Part shown: piece after piece, positions 8,357-18,143 of the stretch
Layout: every line of letters begins with the position of its first letter
Position numbering within the stretch: position 1 is the first letter of the stretch
From: Demequina oxidasica
GTDB lineage: Bacteria; Actinomycetota; Actinomycetes; Actinomycetales; Demequinaceae
Length of the DNA: 64,000 nucleotides
Assembly: GCF_000975115.1 (NCBI RefSeq)
Contig: NZ_BBRE01000001.1
Coordinates: forward strand, 1,207,322 to 1,271,321
Direction: 5' to 3'
Program-made: the position numbers and the translations under genes
The notes under the pieces: generated by a model
Databases searched by the model: none
What the model saw: the letters and a program-made list of their open reading frames with translations, nothing else
What the model was told of the DNA's origin: nothing

Positions 8357-9472
8357 ATGGCTAGGCGTCAGACTCTCACACCACCCCTGTTACCAGGGTA
8401 TACATATGTGCGCCCGCTGGGCTCCGGGGGCTTCGCCGACGTATTCTTGTTCCAGCAGAACATGCCGCGCCGGCTGGTGGCTGTGAAAGTGCTACTGAGT
8501 AAGGTCCAGGACGACGCTTCCGCGCGCGCGCTCGCGGTCGAGGCCGACATCATGGCCTCCCTCAGTTCGCATCCCTCGATCTTGACCGTCTACGAAGCGT
8601 CCGTCTCCTCCGACGGTCGCCCGTACATGGTGATGGAGTACTGCCCCACGTCGCTGACCAACCGTTACCGCAATGAGAAGATTCCGGTGTCCGAGGTGCT
8701 GTCGATCGGCGTCAAGACGTCATCCGCCGTCGAGGCCGCCCACCGCGCGGGCCTGCTCCACCGTGACATCAAACCGTCGAACATTCTGGTGACTTCCTTT
8801 GGCCACCCCGTGCTGTCCGACTTTGGTGTGGCCTCGGCCGTGACGGCCGGCGACACCGACACCATCGCCATGTCGCCGCCGTGGAGCGCTCCCGAGTTGG
8901 TGGAGCACCGCAGTACCGGCACCGTCGCCACGGAGGTGTGGGCGCTCGCGGCTACGGTCTACACGCTCCTCGCACAGCGCAGCCCGTTCGACGTCACGGG
9001 CCCCGGTCGCGCCGATGAACAGGCACTCAAGAATAGAATCGCCAAGGCCAAGTACACGCCCACGGGTCGTCACGATGTCCCCCGGGAACTTGAGGGCGTC
9101 CTTGAGGGTGGCATGCGCCGGATCCCGGGTGACCGCTACCCCAGCGCCGCAGTCTTTGGCCAGGCGCTGCAGTGGGTGGAGCAGTCCATGGGCCTGCCGG
9201 TCACGCCCATGGAGATCCCCACGGACGAGTGGGCGCAGGCATCCACCCTCGCTCCGTCGGACGATGCGCCGCGCGGCCCGGCTCGCAGCACCGTCCCCGT
9301 CGAGTCCCAACGCTTACGTCGCGGCCCGGACACAAACTCGCGCGCGGGGACCGGCACCCTGCGCAACGCTCAGGCAAACCGGGTGGGCAAGGGTGTCATC
9401 ATCGGCGCGATCGTGGGCGGAGTCGTTCTGCTCGGAGTAATTGCCGGCGTCGTCGTGTCGGTGATGGGTTAG
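8357..9472 (+). CDS. tail-anchored Ser/Thr protein kinase (Pkb2-like, PFNA cluster)
   Basis: A 371-residue Hanks-type kinase. The catalytic domain fills about residues 15-275: glycine loop LGSGGFADVF, VAVKVL with the ATP lysine, LLHRDIKPSN in the catalytic loop, and SDFGVAS. A basic, low-complexity linker leads to one membrane helix that ends the protein (VIIGAIVGGVVLLGVIAGVV), so the kinase is cytoplasmic with no outside sensor. ATG 8357 is chosen because a G6 run (8347-8352) precedes it; the in-frame TTG at 8345 would overlap that site. It is first in a tightly packed cluster with a matching phosphatase (22842) and two FHA proteins, its likely partners. Confidence 0.93.
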   Translation: MARRQTLTPPLLPGYTYVRPLGSGGFADVFLFQQNMPRRLVAVKVLLSKVQDDASARALAVEADIMASLSSHPSILTVYEASVSSDGRPYMVMEYCPTSLTNRYRNEKIPVSEVLSIGVKTSSAVEAAHRAGLLHRDIKPSNILVTSFGHPVLSDFGVASAVTAGDTDTIAMSPPWSAPELVEHRSTGTVATEVWALAATVYTLLAQRSPFDVTGPGRADEQALKNRIAKAKYTPTGRHDVPRELEGVLEGGMRRIPGDRYPSAAVFGQALQWVEQSMGLPVTPMEIPTDEWAQASTLAPSDDAPRGPARSTVPVESQRLRRGPDTNSRAGTGTLRNAQANRVGKGVIIGAIVGGVVLLGVIAGVVVSVMG

Positions 9473-9475
9473 TCG

Positions 9476-12400
9476 ATGGCAAACGAGGACGTGGGAAGAG
9501 TGACCGCCGCGCGCTGGCGTACAGTGCGCCGCGTCGTCGGCGCCTTTGTGATCGTCGCCATTGGCGTCGGCATCTTGGTGGCGCCTGGAGTCGACGAGCA
9601 GGAAGTTCGCGCGGACGATGCCTCGATTTGGGCTTTGCAGAGCTCGACGGGACAACGGTTTGGCCGGGTCAATACGCAACTGCGTGAGGTGGACACCGTC
9701 AAGAGCGTGTCCGAGCCCAGTGACCTCACTCAGTACGAGGACTCACTTCTGGTTTACTCGCACAACCTATCCTCCGTCACCAAACTCCAGACCGCGCGGC
9801 CGGCTGACATCGATGAGGCGTCGAGCGACTCGACTGTCGCTACGCCTGCGGGGACAGACTCGGTCACCTTTGCGGGAGACGTCGTGGGCTATCTGACGGA
9901 CGACTACCGCGTGCTGGTGGGCCGCGTGTCCGACGGCTCGGCACTGGCCCCCTCGGTGGTGGACCCCTACGCGGCTGACGAGGTAGAGGACGGGCAGGAT
10001 CGCCGCCAATACCGTTCCGACGCGATGACCGTGGGCGCGAATGGGGACGTCGCGGCGTTTTCTGCTGAGGACGGCAACGTGATGCGGGGCAAGGTCGACG
10101 GTGCCACTTACGACGGATTCGACGCGGTGCCAGGTGCCCCTTCGGGCGACCAGGTGCAGATGACGATGGTCGGCGACCAATGGGTGCTCCTGGACACATC
10201 GACCGGGCAACTATGGCGACGTGGAGGCGACGCGCCCATCATCACGGAGGTGGCGACCGAGGCGATCCTTCAGCGCCCCAGTGGAGCCGCGGATGCCGTA
10301 TACATAGCGGACGAGTACGGCATCGTCAGCGTGCCGCTCGACGGCTCTGGCGCGGAGCGCGTTTACGGCTCCACCGACCTCGCACTGGGCGAGCCCGCGG
10401 CTCCCACGGAGAACGACGACGTCATGGTGGGTGCCTGGCTTCCTGCGGGACCGGGCCCTGGACGGCTGTGGGACTCCGACGGCAAGGCCACCGACCTTGA
10501 CTACGGTGACTCCGACAACGGCGGCGGTGCCTTGGGCGAGAACCGCTCGCTGGTGCTGCGCTCCAATGGGTCTCGACTGATCGTCAACGAGACTCGTACC
10601 GGCTGGGTGTGGGACGTGCCGAGCGGCCTGCTTGTCAGGTCCTCCCAGCAGTGGGCGCCGGACGAGAAGACCACTGTGGAGGCCGACGACCAGGAGACCG
10701 CGGAGCAGGTCAGCGAGCCCCGTGCGCCGGTTGCCGAGGATGACGCGATCGGCGTGCGCGCCGGGCGACAGGTCATTGTGCCCGCACTGCTCAACGATCA
10801 CGATGCCAATGACGACATCCTGACGTTGGTGCCCGGAGACTTGACCCCGCTCGATTCTGCGTTTGGCACCGTCACCGTCTCCGATGACGACCAGTCGCTC
10901 GTGGTGAACGTGGCTCCAGATGCCACGGGCTCTGCCACCTTCAATTACGTGATCACCGACGGCACCGCATCCGACGGGCTGCGCTCCGAGCCCGCAACCG
11001 TGACGCTGTCAGTCAAGGGCCTCGATGAGAACAATCCCCCGGTCTGGTGTGGAGTAGAGGATTGTCTCTCCGACTGGCCGACACCCCAGGTTAGCCCGGG
11101 TGGCACCGTTTCCACGGATGCCCTAGCCGGCTGGGTTGACCCCGAAGGCGACCCTATTTACATCGAGTCGGCAACGACCGCGTCAACAACCGGTGTGGTC
11201 GCCGCTTCCCCCGAGGGCCGAGTGGTCTTCCAGCACAGCAACGCGAGTTCCACGGAAACGGGCGCCATCCCGGTCGAAATCGTCGTGTCGGACAGCAGGG
11301 GAGCGACAGCCTCCAAGACCATGAACGTCACGGTGCTGGGTGAACCCGCCCTGGTGACCAAGGACGTGGCCGCGACCATCACTGCGGGCGTGCGCGCCAC
11401 CGTCGAAGTCTCCGATCACGTGACCGGTGCGCAAGGCCCGCTTCAGGTAAACGAGGCTTCCCTTGGTCCCGATGCGCGAGCAAATGTGTCCCTGACTCAG
11501 GGACTCATCGGCTTCACTTTTGACTCTGACACGCCGGGCTCGTACGTGGTCGACTACGTCGTGAGCGACGGATTGTCGGACGCCCGTGGCAAGGCGCGTA
11601 TCACGGTCATTGCGCCGGAGGACGAGCAGCTCACCACGGTGCCACTGACTGCGTTTGTGCGCGCAAAGGAGGACGTGACGGTGGACGTACTGTCCGCGAT
11701 CTCGAACCCTGGCGGCCACGTCTTGCTCCTCAGCGACGTGACCACCGAACCTGAGCTCGGCGCCACGCTGTCCGCGGACGTCGTGGGCCACAGTGCGTTG
11801 CGCCTCGCGGGCTCCACATCTGACGCCCAACCGGGCGCGCTGGGAGTGGTGTCCTACACGGCCTCTGACGGCACGGGCCGGCCCGAGGCAACCGTGCACG
11901 GCGAGATCACAGTGGTGCTGCTCGACTCCGACGTACCCTCGGCTCCGCTGGCGGTGGACGACTCGATCACCGTCAGGGTAGGCACCCAAGCGGACATCTC
12001 AGTGTTGAAGAACGATGTGGGGCCGGCCGGCAACGTCATTGCGCTCGACCCGGGTTCCGTGACCGCCGATGACGGGGCTGGGCTTGCCTTTCCCGCCGGC
12101 CCTCGCATTCGATACTTGGCACCTTCCGTACCTGGTAACTACGTCATTTCCTACTCCACGTATGTCCTCGGTTACCCCGCGCAACGAGACACGGCATCGG
12201 TCGTGGTGACGGTGCTCGCCAACGACACCAACGCTCCGCCAACGCCCCGCGGCGTCACCGGCCGCGTCGCCTCTGGGGAGAGCGTCCGCTTGCCATTCGA
12301 CGGGACGGGCATCGACCCTGACGGCGACAAGGTGACACTGTCCGGCATAGCGACGCAGCCCGAGCACGGTAACGCCACCGTGTCAGCTGACGGCACTGCG

Positions 12401-15400
12401 TTGATCTACACGAGCGTGAGCGGCTACAGCGGACAGGACCTATTCACGTTTAACGTGGTGGACCAGCGAGGCCTCAGCGCCTCCGCCACGGCGCTCATTG
12501 GGGTGCTGGCCGACGACCTCGACCCTAGCCCCGTGACGTACACCGACTATGTGCAAGTCCAGGTGGGGTCGGACCGCCGTGTAGTGGTCACCCCTACCGC
12601 GAATGACGTCGACCTTGCCGGCGGAGAGCTCGAACTGATTGACGTCAAGCCGGACGCCACCCTGGGAACCGAGGAGTACAAGGAACTCTCCGACCACCTC
12701 GTGGGTGTCGAGGATGGCGATGTCGCGCTCCAGGTCGGCGAGGACCCAGGAACGTTCTCGTTCTTCTACACAGTGCGCAACACCAGTGGCAGCACCGCGG
12801 TCGGACGCATCATCCTCAAGGCCGTGCGCGAGCCCATTACCGATGTCCCCATCGTCACTGACACGGTGCTGACGCAGGAGAACCGCGAGACTTTCGCCGA
12901 GGGTGTCGACGTGTTGACCAACAAGGTTTCGTGGGGAAGCGGTGACCCGTCGGGCCTGGTGCTGACGCTGTGGGGCGCCCCGGAGGATCTGGTGGTCTCC
13001 GGCACTACTATCTCGGGGCCGCTACCCGAGCAGTCACGGCTGATCCCGTTCCAGGTCGATGGCCAGAACTTTGCAGGAGAGGAAGTGACCAGTTACGGCT
13101 TTCTGACGGTTCCCGCTGCGGATGCGGTTCGCCTGTCTCTCAAGGAAGTTCCACCAGAGACCGAGGTCAACGAGGATGAGTCTGTGGACTTTGACGTCGC
13201 GAACTTTGTGGTGCTTCCCCCGGACTCAACACTTGAGGTGGACGCCAGCTCCATCGCCCCGAGCGGTGTGCGCGGCGAAGCCACGTGCTCGTTGGTGTCA
13301 GGAACCACGCTGCGTTACTCAGCAGGCATGGGTGCCCCTTACAGCGACACGTGCGTGGTGTCGCTGAGGATTGCCGGCCAGGAAGACTGGACGGTCCTTC
13401 CCGTCACGATCACCATCGTCGCGGAAGAGCCGCAGCCCACGCTGACCGGTGCAGCGCTTGAGGTGTCCCCGGGTGATACCGCTAACTTTGACCTCGGCAA
13501 GATGGTGACCTGGCCCGCCGGCGCAACCGCGCGCCCCGTCACGTTCTCCACTAGCTACAACGGCGAGCAGTTCGAGTTCACCGCGAAGGGTGACGACGTC
13601 ACGGTCGTGGCGAATGACAAGGCGGTTCCTGGAGCGAGCGAGACCGTGACCGTAGCGCTGACGACCGACCCAGATATCCCGGCAGTGTCCCTCGCGCTTA
13701 AGGTGGGTCCCGCGCCGTCCGAACTCCCCAAGGGTGGCTCGGCAGTCAAGCAGTGCTCCCAGTCCGAGGGCTCCTCCTGCACCGTCACGGTGATTGGCGC
13801 CAAGGGTGAGGTCAACCCGCTGCCTGGAACGCCGCTACAAATCGTCGATGTGAATGGTGCGAGTGAGTGCTCGTCGGTGTCGTTCACGGTGGCGAGCGCC
13901 ACTGCGGTTAAGGCGACCTGGACGGCCGATACCCCCGGCGCCGTGTGCAACGCGGTGTTCTCGGTGCGCGACGCGCAGGGTCGTGTGAGCGGTCCTGACC
14001 GTCAGGGCACCATCTCGATCGACCTGCTCGGCTACCCGGTAGCGCCCGTTGAGGTTAAGCAGGTGGCCTTCGGGGACGGCACCGCCACGCTGGCCGTCAG
14101 CCCGAACGGATCCGGGTCCTCCTACCCGAGCGTGAGCGGCTTTGCGCTCTACCGCGGCACCACCAAGGTCGCGACCTGCGACGCAAAGGGTGCGTGCCCG
14201 CAGCTCACGGGCCTCAAGAACGGTGACAAGCAGACTTACACTGCCAAGTCCGTCAATTCAGTGGGCGAATCCAAGGCCGCGGTGACCGCCCAGGCGTGGT
14301 CCTACGCCCCTCCCGCCGCTCCCACGAATGCGAGTTGGGTGCCTACTGTTGCCACGCCCAACAATGCGGGCAAGCAGGTGGACATCACGCTAAGTGTCAA
14401 GGACTCGTCGACCAAGGAACTTAAGGTATCCAGCCCCAACGGAGAGACCCGCGTGGTGCCCGTCAACGGTGTAGGCAAGGTGAATATCCCTCAAATCAAC
14501 GTCGGTAGCAACGAGGCCCAGCAGGTGACGATCGTGCCTGTGACTGCGCTCGACCTGCCGCCGGTCAAGGGCGGAGAGGCGCAGGGCGCCTCGATTAGCG
14601 TCACGGCGAATGGTGTGGGTGGACCTAAGATCTCCAACCCAGACTGGGACTCCAACGACGCCGGCAACAAGGCCACCTTCACCGTGGCGGTCGGGTCCGC
14701 CGGTGCGGGCTCAACGACCTGGGTGGGTGCGGGAGCGGCTGGCGCCTGTAAGCCCACCGTCCAGTCCAAGGGCGGGGCGGGCGCGGTGACTCTCGATGTC
14801 ACCCCCAACGAGCAGCCCAAGAACTACACGATTTGCGCTGAGAGTCGCTACAACTCGGACACCTATGGCACTGCCACGGAGTCCGTGGAGGGCGTGTACA
14901 CCTACGTGGCACCCGCCAACGCTCCCACCCCCCGCAACGGCTATAGCTTTGGGACGAGTTGTGGGCGCGGCGGGTATTCCTGTGAGAACACCCTTGATCG
15001 CTATCCCAAGTACGACCCCGCCGAGCGAAACTTTACGGTGCGATACGGAACCGGTCCCAAGAATGCGGGCGATGCTCCCAAGCCCTTGCTGAAGGAAATC
15101 CCGAACATCAATGCCTACAACTGCATCTCTTTCGCGGGCGCGGAACAGCAGTGTGCTGACAACGGCGTGAAGGTCACTGTGGACTCTCCGACTAAGTACC
15201 TGATGAGCGCCCAATTCACCAGTTGTTGGGCGAACCGCGATGGACACAAGGCTCAGTACACGATCGATGCAAACTCGAACGACTACACCGTGACCGAGGA
15301 CTGGTATGTCAGCAAGAATGGCAACCAGAAGTCGATCGATGGCATGCCATGGACATTCAATTTCGCGCAGATCACCGTTGAGTTCAAGGGCAATCTCCAG

Positions 15401-15703
15401 GGGATGAACACGTGGACCTCCGACAGGCGTGGGTGTGAAAATACGGCAACGGAGCAGGTAGAGGTGCCCAATGTCGTGGGTATGGGACAGGCAGCCGCCG
15501 AGCAGACGCTGCGCGATGCCGGCCTGAACCCCTCGGTCACGCAGATCGTGACGACTGTCGAGGGCGAGAACGGCCTAGTTCTCAGCCAGAACAAGGCACC
15601 CGGCGCGCAGGTGGATAAAGACTCGACTGTGGTCATTGAGGTTGGTTCCTATACGGCGCCTGACCCGCCACCTGACCCTCCGGCCGATCCTGCGGCACCT
15701 TAA
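9476..15703 (+). CDS. giant Ig-like/Fn3 repeat surface protein with C-terminal PASTA domain
   Basis: A 2075-residue protein starting 3 nt after the kinase stop. One N-terminal membrane helix (about 20-38, VVGAFVIVAIGVGIL) anchors it, with the rest outside. After a beta-propeller-like region come many cadherin/Ig-like units with the mark AEDDAIGVRAGRQVIVPAL and LNDHDANDD (also VDDSITVRVGTQADISVLKN and others). A cysteine-containing Fn3-like part follows (FALYRGTTKVATCDAKG). A PASTA unit ends it (about 1995-2058, VPNVVGMGQAAAEQTLRDAG), then a Pro-rich tail. PASTA domains bind peptidoglycan pieces or lipid II, which suggests it is the cluster's wall sensor or scaffold. It corresponds to the Fn3 protein of the Bifidobacterium PFNA cluster. 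Confidence 0.9.
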   Translation: MANEDVGRVTAARWRTVRRVVGAFVIVAIGVGILVAPGVDEQEVRADDASIWALQSSTGQRFGRVNTQLREVDTVKSVSEPSDLTQYEDSLLVYSHNLSSVTKLQTARPADIDEASSDSTVATPAGTDSVTFAGDVVGYLTDDYRVLVGRVSDGSALAPSVVDPYAADEVEDGQDRRQYRSDAMTVGANGDVAAFSAEDGNVMRGKVDGATYDGFDAVPGAPSGDQVQMTMVGDQWVLLDTSTGQLWRRGGDAPIITEVATEAILQRPSGAADAVYIADEYGIVSVPLDGSGAERVYGSTDLALGEPAAPTENDDVMVGAWLPAGPGPGRLWDSDGKATDLDYGDSDNGGGALGENRSLVLRSNGSRLIVNETRTGWVWDVPSGLLVRSSQQWAPDEKTTVEADDQETAEQVSEPRAPVAEDDAIGVRAGRQVIVPALLNDHDANDDILTLVPGDLTPLDSAFGTVTVSDDDQSLVVNVAPDATGSATFNYVITDGTASDGLRSEPATVTLSVKGLDENNPPVWCGVEDCLSDWPTPQVSPGGTVSTDALAGWVDPEGDPIYIESATTASTTGVVAASPEGRVVFQHSNASSTETGAIPVEIVVSDSRGATASKTMNVTVLGEPALVTKDVAATITAGVRATVEVSDHVTGAQGPLQVNEASLGPDARANVSLTQGLIGFTFDSDTPGSYVVDYVVSDGLSDARGKARITVIAPEDEQLTTVPLTAFVRAKEDVTVDVLSAISNPGGHVLLLSDVTTEPELGATLSADVVGHSALRLAGSTSDAQPGALGVVSYTASDGTGRPEATVHGEITVVLLDSDVPSAPLAVDDSITVRVGTQADISVLKNDVGPAGNVIALDPGSVTADDGAGLAFPAGPRIRYLAPSVPGNYVISYSTYVLGYPAQRDTASVVVTVLANDTNAPPTPRGVTGRVASGESVRLPFDGTGIDPDGDKVTLSGIATQPEHGNATVSADGTALIYTSVSGYSGQDLFTFNVVDQRGLSASATALIGVLADDLDPSPVTYTDYVQVQVGSDRRVVVTPTANDVDLAGGELELIDVKPDATLGTEEYKELSDHLVGVEDGDVALQVGEDPGTFSFFYTVRNTSGSTAVGRIILKAVREPITDVPIVTDTVLTQENRETFAEGVDVLTNKVSWGSGDPSGLVLTLWGAPEDLVVSGTTISGPLPEQSRLIPFQVDGQNFAGEEVTSYGFLTVPAADAVRLSLKEVPPETEVNEDESVDFDVANFVVLPPDSTLEVDASSIAPSGVRGEATCSLVSGTTLRYSAGMGAPYSDTCVVSLRIAGQEDWTVLPVTITIVAEEPQPTLTGAALEVSPGDTANFDLGKMVTWPAGATARPVTFSTSYNGEQFEFTAKGDDVTVVANDKAVPGASETVTVALTTDPDIPAVSLALKVGPAPSELPKGGSAVKQCSQSEGSSCTVTVIGAKGEVNPLPGTPLQIVDVNGASECSSVSFTVASATAVKATWTADTPGAVCNAVFSVRDAQGRVSGPDRQGTISIDLLGYPVAPVEVKQVAFGDGTATLAVSPNGSGSSYPSVSGFALYRGTTKVATCDAKGACPQLTGLKNGDKQTYTAKSVNSVGESKAAVTAQAWSYAPPAAPTNASWVPTVATPNNAGKQVDITLSVKDSSTKELKVSSPNGETRVVPVNGVGKVNIPQINVGSNEAQQVTIVPVTALDLPPVKGGEAQGASISVTANGVGGPKISNPDWDSNDAGNKATFTVAVGSAGAGSTTWVGAGAAGACKPTVQSKGGAGAVTLDVTPNEQPKNYTICAESRYNSDTYGTATESVEGVYTYVAPANAPTPRNGYSFGTSCGRGGYSCENTLDRYPKYDPAERNFTVRYGTGPKNAGDAPKPLLKEIPNINAYNCISFAGAEQQCADNGVKVTVDSPTKYLMSAQFTSCWANRDGHKAQYTIDANSNDYTVTEDWYVSKNGNQKSIDGMPWTFNFAQITVEFKGNLQGMNTWTSDRRGCENTATEQVEVPNVVGMGQAAAEQTLRDAGLNPSVTQIVTTVEGENGLVLSQNKAPGAQVDKDSTVVIEVGSYTAPDPPPDPPADPAAP

Positions 15704-15789
15704 CCGGCCTTGCCTCCCGACCGTGCCGATGCACATGAGAACTTACTGACCGCTAGACCGACACCAACGAAACCCCGAGGACTCACGCA

Positions 15790-16755
15790 ATGACCGTTAC
15801 CGACGAACAGGCCACCTGGTTTACCAGCACGTTCAACGCGCTCTCGGAGAATGTCGAGCTCGCGGTGCTGGGCAAGCGCCAGGTAGTTGAGCTCGCCTTT
15901 ACCGCGATGATCTCCGAGGGCCACCTGCTGCTCGAGGACGTCCCCGGAACGGGTAAGACCTCCCTCGCGCGGGCCATGGCGCAGACCGTCAAGGGCATCG
16001 GCACCCGTATCCAGTTCACTCCCGACCTTCTGCCCGGGGACGTCACGGGTATCACCGTGTTCGACCAGAAGCAGGGCACGTTCGAGTTTCACCAGGGCCC
16101 CATCTTCGCCAACGTCGTACTAGCGGATGAGATCAACCGCGCCAGCCCCAAGACCCAGTCCGCTCTGCTCGAGGTGATGGAAGAGGGTCAGGTGACGGTG
16201 GACGGTGTGAGCCGCAAGGTGGGTGCGCCGTTCATGGTGATCGCCACCCAGAACCCGGTCGAGCAGGCTGGCACTTACTCGCTGCCTGAGGCCCAGTTGG
16301 ACCGCTTCATGATGCGCACTTCGCTGGGCTACCCCGACCACGGCGCGACTTTGAAGATCCTCGAGGCCACGCGCAGCCCCCAGGTAGTAGTGCCCGCGCT
16401 CGTGGAGCTCCAGACCATCGTCGCGATGGCCGGCCTGGCCCGCGACGTCTACCAAAACCCCCTGGTACTGGACTACATTGCGCGCATCGTGGACGCGACG
16501 CGCAACGCCACCCAGGTGCGCCTGGGTGTCAGCATGCGTGGCGCGATGGCGCTCGCGAAGGCGTCGCGCACGTGGGCCCTGGCCCACGGCCGTACCTATG
16601 TGACTCCCGACGACGTCAAGACGCTCGCGGACTCGGTTCTGGCCCACCGACTCATTCTGGACCCCGAAGCCGAGTTCGATGGCGTGACTGCCACGGCGGT
16701 CATCGGCCAGATTCTGCTCGACACCCCGCCGCCCACACAGAAGGATCTCGGTTGA
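15790..16755 (+). CDS. MoxR-family AAA+ ATPase
   Basis: A 321-residue AAA_3 ATPase, a family that acts as a chaperone or remodeller for partner proteins, commonly a DUF58/VWA protein encoded next door. It has Walker A EDVPGTGKTSLARA, Walker B and following LADEINRASPKTQSALLE, EEGQVTVDG, and the sensor-1 region FMVIATQNPVEQAGTY. Length is normal for MoxR. It starts 86 nt after the giant gene; GAGG lies upstream of the ATG. Its stop overlaps the TTG start of the DUF58 gene. Confidence 0.95.
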   Translation: MTVTDEQATWFTSTFNALSENVELAVLGKRQVVELAFTAMISEGHLLLEDVPGTGKTSLARAMAQTVKGIGTRIQFTPDLLPGDVTGITVFDQKQGTFEFHQGPIFANVVLADEINRASPKTQSALLEVMEEGQVTVDGVSRKVGAPFMVIATQNPVEQAGTYSLPEAQLDRFMMRTSLGYPDHGATLKILEATRSPQVVVPALVELQTIVAMAGLARDVYQNPLVLDYIARIVDATRNATQVRLGVSMRGAMALAKASRTWALAHGRTYVTPDDVKTLADSVLAHRLILDPEAEFDGVTATAVIGQILLDTPPPTQKDLG

Positions 16756-18143
16756 GTCGCGAGCCTTCATCGAAGACTTCTAGGACGAGCGCGACACGCA
16801 CGTCCTACACCCGCACTGGACACACCCGTGTGGGCAATACGACGCGCACCCAGGTCACGGGTGAATCGCGCGGCCGGTGGGTGGCGCTTGGCCTAGCGAC
16901 CCTGCGCCTGGGTAGGCGCATCGAGTCAGTCGCGAGGCGCCTGTGGGGTGTCCTGGAGGCAGTCGTCACTCCCGCAGGCTGGCTCGCGGGCATCTGGGCG
17001 ATCGTCGGCATTGCCGTCGGCTTGATCTGGGGTTGGTCTGAGTTCCTGATCGGCGGCGTCATCGCGGTAGTACTGCTGCTCATCGCCGTGCCGTTCCTGC
17101 TCGGCAAGGAGTCGTACGACGTCGACTTCGGGCTGGGGCACGATGCCGTGGTCGCCGGCCAGGCCGCCGAGGGTGAGATCGTGGTGCGCAACCAGCAGGC
17201 ACGCGTCGCACTGCCCGGGCGCATCGACATCCCCGTGGGCGCCGGACTTATCGACTTCCATGTGCCAATGCTCCGCAAGGGCCACGAGCACCGCGAGAAG
17301 ATCGTGATTCCTGCCGCGCGACGTGGCGTGATTGACGTGGGTCCTGCCACCACCTCCCGCTCTGACCCCCTGCGCCTGCTCACGCGCGAGTTTCACTGGG
17401 CCGACGTCAGCACGCTGTTCATCCATCCCGTCACCATCGCGATCCCGAGCACGTCGATGGGCTTTGTCCGCGACCTCGAGGGCCGCGCCACCAAGACCAT
17501 TACCAATGAGGACATCTCCTTCCACGCGGTGCGCGAGTACGCGCGCGGTGACGCGCAGCGCCAGATCCACTGGAAGTCCACGGCCAAAACCGGAACGCTG
17601 ATGGTTCGCCAGTTTGAGGAGACGCGCCGCTCGACTATCTCCATTGTCTTGGACCTCGACGCCGAGTCCTACGCCAACGAGACCGAATTTGAGATGGCTG
17701 TCAGTGCCGTCGGCTCGCTGGGTGTGCGCGCGCTACGTGACGGCCGCGACGTACAGGCCGTTGTCAGCGGCGAGGTGCCCGAGTTCGCACGCGCCTCAGT
17801 GCGCTCCCTGCAGCACCTGCGCGTGACGACCCCGCGCTCGTTCCTCGACGACCTCTCTGGCGTCGAGGCAAGCTCTTCTGTCATCGGCGTTCAGTCCGTG
17901 ACCCGCATGCTTGCGGAGTCCACGTCGGACACCTCGCTCGCTTTCCTTGTCACCGGGTCCACCGCTACGCTCGCCCAGCTGCAGTCGGCCGCCCTCGCAT
18001 TCCCGGGTGACGTCGCTGTCGCCGCGGTCGTGTGTGACCCGGAATCCGAGCCGTCCGTCCACGCAGTGGGGCGCATGCGTCTGCTGAGCCTGGGAGTGCT
18101 CGACGATCTACGCCAATTGCTGGCCAAAGGGGCGGCGGTATGA
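16752..18143 (+). CDS. DUF58 domain protein with two membrane helices
   Basis: A 463-residue protein starting at TTG 16752, which overlaps the MoxR stop; no ATG start fits the domain. The N-terminus is Ser/Thr/Arg-rich (about 1-40). Two adjacent membrane helices follow (about 78-120, LAGIWAIVGIAVGLIWGW and FLIGGVIAVVLLLIAVPF). The DUF58 signature is FHAVREYARGDAQRQIHWKS, then a VWA-like fold beginning ISIVLDLDAES. DUF58 proteins pair with MoxR ATPases and TgpA-type membrane proteins in bacteria; the biochemical role is still open. ATGA overlap with the next gene indicates coupled translation. Confidence 0.92.
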   Translation: MSREPSSKTSRTSATRTSYTRTGHTRVGNTTRTQVTGESRGRWVALGLATLRLGRRIESVARRLWGVLEAVVTPAGWLAGIWAIVGIAVGLIWGWSEFLIGGVIAVVLLLIAVPFLLGKESYDVDFGLGHDAVVAGQAAEGEIVVRNQQARVALPGRIDIPVGAGLIDFHVPMLRKGHEHREKIVIPAARRGVIDVGPATTSRSDPLRLLTREFHWADVSTLFIHPVTIAIPSTSMGFVRDLEGRATKTITNEDISFHAVREYARGDAQRQIHWKSTAKTGTLMVRQFEETRRSTISIVLDLDAESYANETEFEMAVSAVGSLGVRALRDGRDVQAVVSGEVPEFARASVRSLQHLRVTTPRSFLDDLSGVEASSSVIGVQSVTRMLAESTSDTSLAFLVTGSTATLAQLQSAALAFPGDVAVAAVVCDPESEPSVHAVGRMRLLSLGVLDDLRQLLAKGAAV

